Assembly (NCBI GenBank): GCA_002083555.1
Contig: MSXN01000003.1
Span: forward strand, 265,910-329,909
Source of the DNA: Nitrospira sp. ST-bin5
Lineage (GTDB): Bacteria; Nitrospirota; Nitrospiria; Nitrospirales; Nitrospiraceae
Length of the DNA: 64,000 nt
Direction of reading: 5' to 3'
The notes under the pieces were generated by a model that had not been told where the DNA came from, made no database searches, and was given only the letters and a program-made list of their open reading frames with translations. Positions 18,277 through 26,767 of the stretch are shown piece by piece (positions within the stretch are counted from its first letter, which is position 1; each line of letters begins with the position of its first letter). The translations under genes were made by a program, and so were the position numbers.

Positions 18277-20187
18277 TTAGTGGCTACCTGCCGGTTGAGG
18301 CGCGCTACCAGGAACCCCCGCCTTTTCACCAGCCGGAGCCTTCTTTGCCGCTAAGCTTCCAAGCCAGAACACAAAGAGAATGCTGATCCAGAAAAACAAG
18401 ACGTTGAATGAGATCATGTTTGCGGCAAATCCAACCGTGTGCGTATAGGCCCACGGCGAATTGTCACGCATGATTTCATTCACATGCCAGAAGAGACGGA
18501 CCGATGAACGAATGTAACCCATCAGACCCATCATCCAAGTAAACGCGGTCGCCAACATAATCAGCGCATACTGCGAGCGGGCTGAGATCTTGCCCCACTC
18601 GATCGCGCCGGTCTGCTTGGCTCCCTTCATCATGACGCTGTTCAAAGCGAACATGAAGAAGAGACAGGAGAGCGTTGTCGCCACCTGCGGAACCGATAAT
18701 CCAACGCGGACATTAGCTGGGATATAGTATCCGTAAATAGCCAGACCAATGATATTGATGTAGGCAAAGAAGAAAAAACATCCCATAAAGATGTTTCCAA
18801 ATTTCGACCAAGACACGGTCGAAACTTTATTGCCTCGCATATACCAGACGAAGCTCAACACCGTGGTGGTAATAATGACGTTAATGCCGCCGTTCTTCGC
18901 CGACATGACGCCGTAATTACCCAGCACCGGATGCTGCTGTCCGCCCATGGCCTTCAACTCCGCCGGAGTCATGACCATCGTGTGCGGCGTAATAAAGACC
19001 AGGTATCCGCAAGCAAGAATAAACACCAGATACTTGATATACCGTTGATACTTCTCTGCTCCGCGCATCCGACCCATCGCCTGCCACAAATAGTAGTTTG
19101 TGCTCAGGAACAAGATACCGATCATGGTTGCCTGAATAATGAAGAGCCAGGCCAGCAATCCACCCATGAGGGTGATGCCCATCTGTTGACGATAGGCATA
19201 GACTTCACGCATGAGCCAGTAGCCGGCAAACGGCAACGGGATCAAAAACGCGACACCGAGCGCCATCGCAATGTAACCCATCCAATCATAGTGGGCGCGA
19301 TCTTCGTCGGTCTTCGAAGCCAGGAACTTATACGCCGCGTAAGCAGCAACCACACCACCACCGAAGGCCATGTTACCAAGGATACGATGGAGGTTGAGCG
19401 GGTTCCATAATGCCGTATGAAGAACGTGCCAGATGTTCCCGAGGAACCGCCCCTGCTCGTCAACACCGGCCGGCGACATCATGAATCCGATCCACGAATT
19501 CGCCAGGAACATGAGCAAGGTCCCGATGATGTTCAAAATCACCGACATGCTCAGATGGATCCACTTCAGGAATCCCTCTTTCATCTTATCCCAACCATAG
19601 TAGTAGATGTAGAGGGTGCCGCTCTCAGCCACGAACATCAACGCGTAGATGTGCATGACCGGACGGAAAATGCTGGACAGATAACCAAAAAACGCAGGAT
19701 AGAGCGTGAGGAAAGTGAAGATCAGAATGCCCCCGAGAACGGCCGTCAACGAGTACGCCGTCAGACTAATCTTAATAAAGTCATAGGCGAGCTGATCATA
19801 CCGCTTCGCCAAGGCCTTATCCTTCGTCACCACACCCATGAATTCGACGACCATGCAGAAAATCGGAACGGCGAGCACGAAGCTGCCGTAATAGAGATGC
19901 TGCTGATTCGCGAACCAGAGGAGCACGCGGCTCTCGAAGTTATACCGGGGATAATCCCTCGGGCCGTCGACCGTCTTCGGGGCAGGCGCTCCAACCACGA
20001 TGCCTTCCGTCTTATAATAGACGTCACGCCCCTTCTCAACCTTTGCATCCTCCTTCTTTGCCGCGTCAGGCGCATCCGCACCGATTGCCAGTGACGGAAG
20101 CGACACCACCACAGGAAACAGGAGGAGGCCAACCATCGCGCAGAGCGCCATGATTGAGAACACCTTCTTCCGGGTTACAAGGGCCAT
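18277..20187 (-). CDS. Cytochrome bd-like oxidase subunit I (paralogue 1)
   Basis: 636 aa, about 14-15 TM helices, related to CydA but longer, with an N-terminal signal/TM segment and a periplasmic stretch of about 60 residues. A histidine in NQQHLYYGSF (H97) aligns with the N-terminal heme ligand of CydA. The WNPLNLHRILGN segment corresponds to the NP...H heme region but has its histidine shifted. The usual GRQPW near the C-terminus appears only as a DNSPWA motif. AAGGAGG precedes the chosen ATG; the longer frame adds 16 unsupported residues. There is no CydB partner nearby, and three cytochrome c genes follow. In Nitrospira, bd-like proteins have been proposed as the terminal oxidase; whether this one reduces oxygen cannot be decided from sequence. 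Confidence 0.83.
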   Translation of the reverse strand: MALVTRKKVFSIMALCAMVGLLLFPVVVSLPSLAIGADAPDAAKKEDAKVEKGRDVYYKTEGIVVGAPAPKTVDGPRDYPRYNFESRVLLWFANQQHLYYGSFVLAVPIFCMVVEFMGVVTKDKALAKRYDQLAYDFIKISLTAYSLTAVLGGILIFTFLTLYPAFFGYLSSIFRPVMHIYALMFVAESGTLYIYYYGWDKMKEGFLKWIHLSMSVILNIIGTLLMFLANSWIGFMMSPAGVDEQGRFLGNIWHVLHTALWNPLNLHRILGNMAFGGGVVAAYAAYKFLASKTDEDRAHYDWMGYIAMALGVAFLIPLPFAGYWLMREVYAYRQQMGITLMGGLLAWLFIIQATMIGILFLSTNYYLWQAMGRMRGAEKYQRYIKYLVFILACGYLVFITPHTMVMTPAELKAMGGQQHPVLGNYGVMSAKNGGINVIITTTVLSFVWYMRGNKVSTVSWSKFGNIFMGCFFFFAYINIIGLAIYGYYIPANVRVGLSVPQVATTLSCLFFMFALNSVMMKGAKQTGAIEWGKISARSQYALIMLATAFTWMMGLMGYIRSSVRLFWHVNEIMRDNSPWAYTHTVGFAANMISFNVLFFWISILFVFWLGSLAAKKAPAGEKAGVPGSAPQPAGSH

Positions 20188-20254
20188 GGGATACCTCCTT
20201 AATGCATTACGAAAAAGACTCATCGCAAGCCCCAAAATCTACCGCAGCGCCGAA

Positions 20255-20380
20255 CTACTTGCGGAACATGTACCAGAAGTCCAGGCCCTGCATATCCATC
20301 AGAAAATGGTCAACCATCAGGAAGAATCCTACGCAGATCACCACAGAGATAATCCCATATAGAACGTTCTGCCCCATCAT
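20255..20380 (-). CDS. 41-aa single-TM protein upstream of bd-like oxidase
   Basis: MMGQNVLYGIISVVICVGFF forms the start of one TM helix, ending LDFWYMFRK. A GAGGAGGAG ribosome binding site abuts the ATG pair. It lies about 70 nt upstream of the bd-like oxidase gene in the same direction. Small single-span subunits such as CydX or CcoQ accompany many oxidases, and that role is inferred here. No sequence match to CydX is claimed. Confidence 0.65.
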   Translation of the reverse strand: MMGQNVLYGIISVVICVGFFLMVDHFLMDMQGLDFWYMFRK

Positions 20381-20438
20381 CTCCTCCTCATCAGATCGAT
20401 CAAAGTTTCACAACCGTCAGACTCACAGCGGCCCTGAA

Positions 20439-20561
20439 CTAGCAGGGGCACTGAATGCCAGCAAACCAATAGAAAAACCACAAACCAACCGCGCAAGTGA
20501 TGTAGAAAATCATCTTGCCGACCTTAACCATCAAATCGCTGTCTGCTGTTGCCGTCGCCAT
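20439..20561 (-). CDS. 40-aa single-TM protein, first gene of the oxidase cluster
   Basis: Starts MATATADSDLMVKVGKMIFY and has one TM helix ending WFFYWFAGIQCPC, with two cysteines at the C-terminus separated by one residue. GGGGAGG lies 4 nt before the ATG. The longer frame upstream lacks a ribosome binding site. It is the first gene of the run leading into the bd-like oxidase, probably another small subunit. The C-P-C end is a possible metal or thiol site. Confidence 0.65.
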   Translation of the reverse strand: MATATADSDLMVKVGKMIFYITCAVGLWFFYWFAGIQCPC

Positions 20562-20610
20562 CTTGCCTCCCCTTCCATGCTCGAAATAGTGAGTGAAGCC
20601 CGTGAATTCC

Positions 20611-20639
20611 TTGACACCCAAAAACCTGTGTGTTATTCA
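20611..20639 (+). promoter_or_regulatory. Candidate sigma-70 promoter for the 34-aa ORF
   Basis: TTGACA, a 17-nt spacer and TATTCA on the plus strand, 41 nt before the ATG of the small plus-strand ORF at 20680. The -35 is perfect; the -10 is weak. This is the only plus-strand gene candidate in a long minus-strand stretch. Confidence 0.45.
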
Positions 20640-20679
20640 AAATTCCTTAGCTGGCGGCCATAACAACACAAGGATACCC

Positions 20680-20784
20680 ATGACAAAAAACTCAAAAATT
20701 TTCGACATTATAGTTTTGGCCGGTATGGTTGTCAATATCATTTTGGCCGTGTTTCTGATTCTCTACTACTTTGATTTTCTATAG
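20680..20784 (+). CDS. 34-aa single-TM protein on the opposite strand
   Basis: Begins MTKNSKIFDIIVLAGMVVNI and continues as one long hydrophobic helix ending YYFDFL. AAGGA lies 5 nt before the ATG, and a candidate promoter is at 20611-20639. Its 3' end overlaps the tail of the convergent SUMF1 gene by 47 nt. The region is AT-rich compared with its neighbours. It could be an accessory oxidase peptide or a type I toxin-like peptide. Neither is shown. Confidence 0.5.
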   Translation: MTKNSKIFDIIVLAGMVVNIILAVFLILYYFDFL

Positions 20785-21685
20785 ATTTATCGCTGCGATT
20801 CGCCCTCTCACCAACCCCATTTTCCACTGACATCGCGCACCGAAATCCGATCGTTTCATCACGAAAATCCGGGACCATTTTGCTTCGACTGGTGAGGCGA
20901 AGATCGCCCCCAGTCGTCGTATACGCACCCCCCCGCATCGTTCGATAGACGCCATACTCCGGACTTGGCGGATTTCGGTCTGGCGATTCCTTGTAATACC
21001 CTTCTGCATACCAATCCTGAACCCACTCCATGACATTTCCCGCCCCATCCATGACACCGTAGGGACTCATGTCTGCCTTGAATGCTCCCGCAGGAGCACT
21101 CGCCTCGAATCCGTCGTTGACTCGCGCCCAGTTGGCCCCATCAGGCTGCTCCATATTTCCCCAAGGCCACAGTCGACCATCCGCACCCCGCATAGCCTTT
21201 TCCCATTCCGCCTCCGTGGGAAGCCGCCGCCCCTTCCACTGACAGTAGGCCACAGCATCGTCCCATGACACATAGATAGCAGGCTGATTCGGGCCGCGCA
21301 TTTTTGACACATTCTTGGCGTACCGAGAAGGAGGCCCCGCCTTCCGGTGACCGGTGGCCGCAGCAAACTGCCCATACTGCGAATTAGTTACTTCGTAGCG
21401 GTCGATTCGAAATGCATCGAGGAAGATCTCCCTGGGCGGCCCTTCGTCAAGCCCCCCCATATCGGTCCCACGCAGAAAGGTCCCGGCAGGAATCAGGATC
21501 ATTTCTTCATCTATCGCCGCTTCAGCTGCAGCAGGCATGTCGCCAGGCTGCACCGAAACTGGAGAACTGGGATCACTCTCTTCGAAAGGAGTCGTAGTCG
21601 TCCCGCGAAGGATGGCAATAATCGGCATGGCCGCAAACAGCAAGACCACGATAAGGAACACCACCTTGAATCTGGTTTCCAGCAT
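20738..21685 (-). CDS. Membrane-anchored SUMF1 (formylglycine-enzyme fold) protein 1
   Basis: About 315 aa. One N-terminal TM helix (about 6-26), then a SUMF1/FGE-sulfatase domain (about 55-285) with IPAGTFLRGTD, RYEVTNSQYGQFA, YVSWDDAVAYCQWKGRRLPTEAEWEKAMRG, GNVMEWVQDWY, RGGAY and GFRCA. The cysteine pair that binds copper in true formylglycine-generating enzymes is absent from the stretch between RGGAY and GFRCA, so catalysis of Cys-to-formylglycine is unlikely. The start overlaps the end of the upstream SUMF1 paralogue. It is the last gene of the oxidase-2 operon. Confidence 0.85.
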   Translation of the reverse strand: MLETRFKVVFLIVVLLFAAMPIIAILRGTTTTPFEESDPSSPVSVQPGDMPAAAEAAIDEEMILIPAGTFLRGTDMGGLDEGPPREIFLDAFRIDRYEVTNSQYGQFAAATGHRKAGPPSRYAKNVSKMRGPNQPAIYVSWDDAVAYCQWKGRRLPTEAEWEKAMRGADGRLWPWGNMEQPDGANWARVNDGFEASAPAGAFKADMSPYGVMDGAGNVMEWVQDWYAEGYYKESPDRNPPSPEYGVYRTMRGGAYTTTGGDLRLTSRSKMVPDFRDETIGFRCAMSVENGVGERANRSDKSIENQSSRESETRPK

Positions 21686-21690
21686 GACCG

Positions 21691-22608
21691 CTACTGACCG
21701 ACCGCATCGCCGCTCAGCTCCAAATCGCCGGCGCAACGAATTCCAATCGTGATGTCATTCCGCCAATGCTTAGCCGCGAATCGTTTGGAGAGCCTGGCGT
21801 TTTGCTCGGTTTCCCTCCAGGATCCACCACGCACCACTTTCAAATCACCCTCCTCGGGCCCCTTCGGGTCACGATAGCCACCCTTTTTGTAGTAGTGCTC
21901 GTCGTACGTATCCGCGACCCATTCGGCGACATTTCCCGTCATATCATGCAATCCGTAGGGGCTCCGGCCGGCCTCAAACGAGCCGGGAGGCGCCAGATAC
22001 TTGAATCCATCCTCAGGCCCATCCACATTGGCCACGCCATTCATGAACTTGTCGCCCCAAGGGTATTTCCGTTTCCCCTCACCCCGCCCGGCCTTCTCCC
22101 ATTCAGCCTCTGTCGGCAATCGCTTACCGGCCCACTTGCAATAGGCGACCGCATCGTCCCAGGAAACGCTCATCGCCGCCAACTCAGGCTTTAAGACTTT
22201 CGACTGGTCGTCCTCAAATACTTCAATCCTCGGGAGCTGCCGCTTGGTCATCTTGGCAAAACGCAGATACTCATCCTGCGTCACTTCGTATCGATCGATA
22301 AAGAACCCTTTCAAGAACACCTGTCGCTCAGGCGCCTCATCCGGATCCCCATCGCTACTCCCCATCATAAACGGCCCCGCCGGCACCTGCACCATCTCGC
22401 GCCCTTCATCGCCGATTCTCGTCTTATACATCGAGAAATCCTGCGCAACCGCCTTCGCCGCGACCGGGCGGGATTCCGTCTGGATACTCATGGCTAATTC
22501 CCGCATCTGCTTGGCCTTATACGACTCGTAGACTAGCCCCGCAATCAGGAGAATGAATGACCCGAAGACAAAGATGATTGACCCGATCAGCACACCCCTG
22601 TTTTCCAT
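21691..22608 (-). CDS. Membrane-anchored SUMF1 (formylglycine-enzyme fold) protein 2
   Basis: About 305 aa, a tandem paralogue of the next gene with the same plan: N-terminal TM (about 5-27) and an extracytoplasmic SUMF1 domain (VPAGPFMMGSSDGDPDEAP, RYEVTQDEYLRFAK, SWDDAVAYCKWAGKRLP, GNVAEWVADTYD, RGGSW, GIRCAG). The GDPDEAP stretch is a likely calcium-type acidic loop. The copper-site cysteines are again lacking. GGAG precedes the chosen ATG. Confidence 0.86.
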   Translation of the reverse strand: MENRGVLIGSIIFVFGSFILLIAGLVYESYKAKQMRELAMSIQTESRPVAAKAVAQDFSMYKTRIGDEGREMVQVPAGPFMMGSSDGDPDEAPERQVFLKGFFIDRYEVTQDEYLRFAKMTKRQLPRIEVFEDDQSKVLKPELAAMSVSWDDAVAYCKWAGKRLPTEAEWEKAGRGEGKRKYPWGDKFMNGVANVDGPEDGFKYLAPPGSFEAGRSPYGLHDMTGNVAEWVADTYDEHYYKKGGYRDPKGPEEGDLKVVRGGSWRETEQNARLSKRFAAKHWRNDITIGIRCAGDLELSGDAVGQ

Positions 22609-22644
22609 ACGTCTCCACACACCCGGATAAATCTGACATGACCC

Positions 22645-23043
22645 CTATTGGCGAGCGTCCTGAGTCACCTCTTCAACGGAAGCACCCGCCGCTTCGGCCT
22701 TGCGGGCCGCGCGCATATCCAACAACATCGAGACCTGAACTCCAAGAAATCCACCCATGGCCGCCCCGGCACCGGCCCCGTACGAGATCCGTTCCGGTCC
22801 GGCCAATAGCCAGGCCAGCAAACCGCCCAGGACTGTTCCAACTAAAATACTGATCAGAAACCGTCGCCCCCCGAGGAACCCTACGACACCCCCCATTACA
22901 AGCCCGATTCCAATCGCCAACGGTATGAATTCATTGCCCATGATGAGACCGATGAGCGTTCCCACGGTTCCCATCACCACCACACCAAACACGATGTCTA
23001 CGAGCTTTCTGATGGGAAGCCCCTGATCTCCAGCCTCAGTCAT
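22645..23043 (-). CDS. Glycine-rich multi-span membrane protein
   Basis: 132 aa. About four TM segments between residues 13 and 108, rich in G-x-x-x-G and GG motifs (glycine-zipper style), with a charged cytoplasmic-looking tail rich in A, E and R. GGAGGGAG precedes the ATG. It lies between the DUF3047 and SUMF1 genes of the oxidase-2 operon. No family was recognised; a helper or assembly role is only a guess from position. Confidence 0.7.
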   Translation of the reverse strand: MTEAGDQGLPIRKLVDIVFGVVVMGTVGTLIGLIMGNEFIPLAIGIGLVMGGVVGFLGGRRFLISILVGTVLGGLLAWLLAGPERISYGAGAGAAMGGFLGVQVSMLLDMRAARKAEAAGASVEEVTQDARQ

Positions 23044-23063
23044 AACAACGGCAACTCCCTCCG

Positions 23064-23720
23064 TTACTTGGCAGGACCGGCCACTAGCGAGCCAAAATCA
23101 ATCTCTACTCCAGGCGCGGCAATAATCGAAATCCCCCAGGCCTTGGGCGCCGGCTCATGTTGATGAATGCGCTTGAAGTCCTCATAGACATTCACCCGCT
23201 CCTCAAACCACTGACCGACTTCCTTGGTCCCGCTTTGCATGACGATCTCCGATCCGCTGAACATGCCGCCTTCCGTCAGCGTCCCTTCCGGTTTTGTCCC
23301 GCTCCAGACATACTTGGTGAACACCGGGATAAACATGAGATCGGTATCTAGCGAGGCATAGATCGCCGCGATTTGATCCGTTCCAGCCGGAGCCTTCAGT
23401 AAACGCCAGCGCCAGGTGAGCACGGGATAGGCTTTGGGATCCCAGTCGATCTTCTTTTTCTTGATCCGTTGTCCGGCATCTTTAGCCGACAAAAAATTCA
23501 CCCCGTTTTCCGTCTGTACTTTGTAGGCTTCGCGGCCCTTGGAATGGCTCCGCTGGTTCTCGTGATCCCAGGAGGAGGGAAAACCATCGGCTTCTTTTCC
23601 CTGGAAATCTTCCAGCACCAACACTTGGCCTTCTGCATAAGCGGACTCAGTGATGACGGTTCCGACACACAGCGCCATACTCGCCAGAGCCACTGCACTC
23701 CACACCATCCGACCATTCAT
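23064..23720 (-). CDS. Exported DUF3047 protein
   Basis: 218 aa. Signal peptide about 1-29, then a beta-rich domain with VLEDFQGKEADGFPSSW and PVLTWRWRLLKAP, a pattern typical of DUF3047 (concanavalin-like fold, function unknown). It is 19 nt downstream of the second bd-like oxidase gene and therefore a candidate accessory protein of that complex. Confidence 0.75.
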   Translation of the reverse strand: MNGRMVWSAVALASMALCVGTVITESAYAEGQVLVLEDFQGKEADGFPSSWDHENQRSHSKGREAYKVQTENGVNFLSAKDAGQRIKKKKIDWDPKAYPVLTWRWRLLKAPAGTDQIAAIYASLDTDLMFIPVFTKYVWSGTKPEGTLTEGGMFSGSEIVMQSGTKEVGQWFEERVNVYEDFKRIHQHEPAPKAWGISIIAAPGVEIDFGSLVAGPAK

Positions 23721-23739
23721 AGACGTTCCGACCCTTTCT

Positions 23740-25620
23740 TTAGGATGAGGCTTCCTGCGAAGAGGAGGGAGCCAACCCCGGCGCCGGCTCCTCGAAAAAC
23801 TCTTCTCCCATTACCGGCTGCTGTCCGCGCTGACACATCCAAAAGAGCGCGAACACTGCTCCCCAAAACACCACCATGTTTAGCGTAACCATTTTCGCAG
23901 CAAACTCCAGATCGGGAGTAAAAGCCCAGGGAGAGACATCGGCCATCAGCTCACTAACGTGCCAGGACAGGCGCCCGGACGATCGAATGTAGCCCATCAA
24001 CCCCATCACCCAGGTGAACGCCGCGGCCAAGCCGAAGAGCCCCACCATGCCGCGCACCGAAATCTTCCCCCATTGCACAGGGCCATGCACCACCGAGCCC
24101 CGCAGCATGAGACGGTTGATCACGACACCTGCCAGAATCACCGTCAACGTCGTAAAGGCTTGGGGCGAAGACAATCCCACGCGGATCTTCGCGGGCAAAT
24201 AGAAGCCGTAGATCGACAGCCAGATCACATTCACGAGACCCACCGTGTACAGGGTCCCGATCAGAAGATTCCCTGTCTTCACCCAGGACACCGTCATCGT
24301 TCGATTGGCACGCCGATAGTAGAGAAAGCTGAGCGCCGTGATAAGAATCATCACATTGACTGCACCGTTCTTTGCTGACATGACCCCGTAATTCCCGACC
24401 ACCGGATGCTGTGCCCCGCCCATCGCCTTCACTTCCGCCCCTGACATCAAGACCGTATGCGGCGTCAACCAGATGAAGAGGGCCATCGTCAGCACGCCAA
24501 GCAAGAACTGGTAGTACGGCTGGTAGCGCTCCCCGCCCTTGATTCGCGCCATACTCTGCCAAATGTAGTAGTTGATCCCTAAGAGCAACGCCCCGATCAG
24601 CAGCGCCTGCACAACAAAGAGCCAGGTCAGCAAGCCGCCCATCATGGTCACGCCCATGCTCTGGCTGAAGGCATACACCGAGCGCATCAGCCAATACCCG
24701 GCGATCGGCATCGGCAGCAACGCACAGACCGTGACGAACAAAAAAATGTAGCCCACCCAGTCGTAATAGGCCCGCTCTTCGCTGGTCTTGCTGGTGAAAA
24801 ACCGATAACAGGCATAGGCCAGCACCACCGCCCCGCCGGACATAATGTCCGCGAGAAATCGATGGACGTTCAGGGGATTCCAGAGTGCGGAATGGAGCAA
24901 GTGCCAAACATTCCCAAGAAACCGGCCCTGTGCATCGACACCGGCCGGCGCCATCATAAAGGCCGACCAGGCGTTTGCCAGCAACAGCAATGACGTCCCG
25001 AAAATATTCGTCAGGATGCCGATCGCGGCGTGGATCCACTTCAACCCGCGTTCCGCCATCCGATTCCAGCTATAGTAGTAGACGATCAGCAGCAGCGCCT
25101 CTCCGACAAACACGATGGCATAGACCGGCATGAAGGACTTGAACGTCCCGCCCATATACTTCATGAACGACGGGTAGAAATAGATGAACATGGACAGCAT
25201 GAGGCTCCCGACCACCGCGGTCACCGAAAGAGCCAGCAAGGCGACCTTCGCCAAGTCTCTGGCCAAGCCGTCATAGCGAAGCGACAACGCCGGTTTTTTC
25301 GTGATCAATCCGGCAAACTCCAGCAAAGCACAAAACAACGGCAACGCGAGGACGAATCCGCCGAAATAGGTATGCTGCTGCGTCACGAACCAGACCAAGA
25401 GCCGGCTATCGAATGAACCAATCCGTGAATAGACCGTCTCATGAGGCCCCGGAGCCGGCGGACCCTGCGGCGTACCCTCTGTGCCAAAGTACAAGTCCGT
25501 CGTGCCCTCGGCAAACGACAGAGTGGGGCCACTCCCGATCACGGACAACAGAGCGGCCAGGATCGTGACACCCACGACCACTGCGATCATGGAACCGGTC
25601 ATCCAGCTGCGACGACGCAT
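23740..25620 (-). CDS. Cytochrome bd-like oxidase subunit I (paralogue 2)
   Basis: 626 aa paralogue of the gene at 18277-20187, colinear along its whole length: a periplasmic N-terminal extension, the QQHTYFGGF histidine, GRFLGNVWHLLHSALWNPLN, GYWLMRSVYAF, HPVVGNYGVMSAKNG, and a C-terminal GLMGYIRSS...SPWAF. The stretches shared with paralogue 1 mark the likely cofactor and quinol regions. AGGGG precedes the ATG. Here the neighbours are not cytochromes but DUF420, PCP_red, SUMF1 and methyltransferase genes, so the two paralogues probably serve different complexes. Confidence 0.82.
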   Translation of the reverse strand: MRRRSWMTGSMIAVVVGVTILAALLSVIGSGPTLSFAEGTTDLYFGTEGTPQGPPAPGPHETVYSRIGSFDSRLLVWFVTQQHTYFGGFVLALPLFCALLEFAGLITKKPALSLRYDGLARDLAKVALLALSVTAVVGSLMLSMFIYFYPSFMKYMGGTFKSFMPVYAIVFVGEALLLIVYYYSWNRMAERGLKWIHAAIGILTNIFGTSLLLLANAWSAFMMAPAGVDAQGRFLGNVWHLLHSALWNPLNVHRFLADIMSGGAVVLAYACYRFFTSKTSEERAYYDWVGYIFLFVTVCALLPMPIAGYWLMRSVYAFSQSMGVTMMGGLLTWLFVVQALLIGALLLGINYYIWQSMARIKGGERYQPYYQFLLGVLTMALFIWLTPHTVLMSGAEVKAMGGAQHPVVGNYGVMSAKNGAVNVMILITALSFLYYRRANRTMTVSWVKTGNLLIGTLYTVGLVNVIWLSIYGFYLPAKIRVGLSSPQAFTTLTVILAGVVINRLMLRGSVVHGPVQWGKISVRGMVGLFGLAAAFTWVMGLMGYIRSSGRLSWHVSELMADVSPWAFTPDLEFAAKMVTLNMVVFWGAVFALFWMCQRGQQPVMGEEFFEEPAPGLAPSSSQEASS

Positions 25621-25624
25621 ACGA

Positions 25625-26704
25625 CTACCCCTTTGATCCCGTCTTGCCTAAGACCATGTCTCCGGCCAGTCCACTTATGCTGCCGGACACAGTGGACGAC
25701 TTGCCAAGAATCCCCATGACAAACGGACAGCGCAGCATCCCGCTCGACAACTGCGGCGCCTGCTCATCTTCGACTTGCCGGCGATGACCCAGATAGTACC
25801 CGTACAGCGTCATGATCGCCGTAACCAATGCGCCCCCCACAACGGCCTGCCCTGTCGCTATTCCCGGCTGCCTGCCGACAAACAGCACCAGACCCATGAC
25901 GACCAAATAGTACGTGGACGCAAAGGCCATCCCGGGCCACCACCAATACTTCAATAACTCGGTCGGCGCTGTCCGCTTGAGTGTCTCCACCCATGCCACG
26001 GAGGGGCGCAAGCCACCGAAATACGCGCAGAGCGTGAGGGCACCGCCAAAAACGGTGACGCCCAGCAGCTGAGCCAACGCAGCCATCTGCCCATCCGCGA
26101 TCACATGCCCCGACAATCCCATCACCCCGCCAACGCCCAAACCGACAAGCCCCCAAGGCCCGAGCTGCGACAGCCGGCCTTGCACTAACGTACGAAGGGC
26201 TGCTCCGTCCGGGAAAGTGAGAAACGGGCGTCCCTGAACCGCAAGCTTCCGCACATGGCCGATTTCAAACGCATCGCGGGCCACCGACGTACAGGAGATA
26301 ATGATCGCCATCATGGCCGGGCCGTCCGGGTGCTGCAGATAGCTGTACCCCACCACCCACAACAGTGCGAGCACCAAGAGCGAGAGCTGGATCCCATAGA
26401 CAGCGCCGATCCAGCCAACCAGCCAAGCCAGGAGTCGGATCCCATCTTCTCGTCCAATCACCGTCCACGAAGCAGATCGTCCAACCCGATAGGCCAAGAG
26501 TGCGGTGACCATCGCCACCAAACTGCTCACCGCCAGCAAGACGAGCGGCTCCGTCAACGGCACTGCATGCTTTGCGAGGCGATAGACCCCGAATGCGACC
26601 AATCCCGGTACAAACATGACGAGACGCTTCTGTTTTCGTACGGCATCTTCCGTCACCGCCAGGCTCAGACTCGGAAGCACCCGCAATGCCATTCGATGCA
26701 ACAT
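25625..26704 (-). CDS. Polytopic membrane protein upstream of bd-like oxidase 2
   Basis: 359 aa with about eight or nine TM helices arranged as two blocks joined by a soluble loop (about residues 155-190). No cysteine-heme motif is present. Helical stretches carry many G and W residues. The stop is 4 nt before the bd-like oxidase start, so tight co-expression is certain. The family was not recognised; it could supply a second membrane subunit to the oxidase, which otherwise lacks a CydB-like partner. Confidence 0.7.
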   Translation of the reverse strand: MLHRMALRVLPSLSLAVTEDAVRKQKRLVMFVPGLVAFGVYRLAKHAVPLTEPLVLLAVSSLVAMVTALLAYRVGRSASWTVIGREDGIRLLAWLVGWIGAVYGIQLSLLVLALLWVVGYSYLQHPDGPAMMAIIISCTSVARDAFEIGHVRKLAVQGRPFLTFPDGAALRTLVQGRLSQLGPWGLVGLGVGGVMGLSGHVIADGQMAALAQLLGVTVFGGALTLCAYFGGLRPSVAWVETLKRTAPTELLKYWWWPGMAFASTYYLVVMGLVLFVGRQPGIATGQAVVGGALVTAIMTLYGYYLGHRRQVEDEQAPQLSSGMLRCPFVMGILGKSSTVSGSISGLAGDMVLGKTGSKG

Positions 26705-26767
26705 ACTGGTCTCGTCAGCCCTGCAACGGGAAACGTGAAAAAATAGCGCGTCGCTTCAATTGACCGT

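Noticed and set aside
23954..25039. 361-aa minus-strand ORF inside the bd-like oxidase
   Set aside because: Out-of-frame shadow of the oxidase gene on the same strand.
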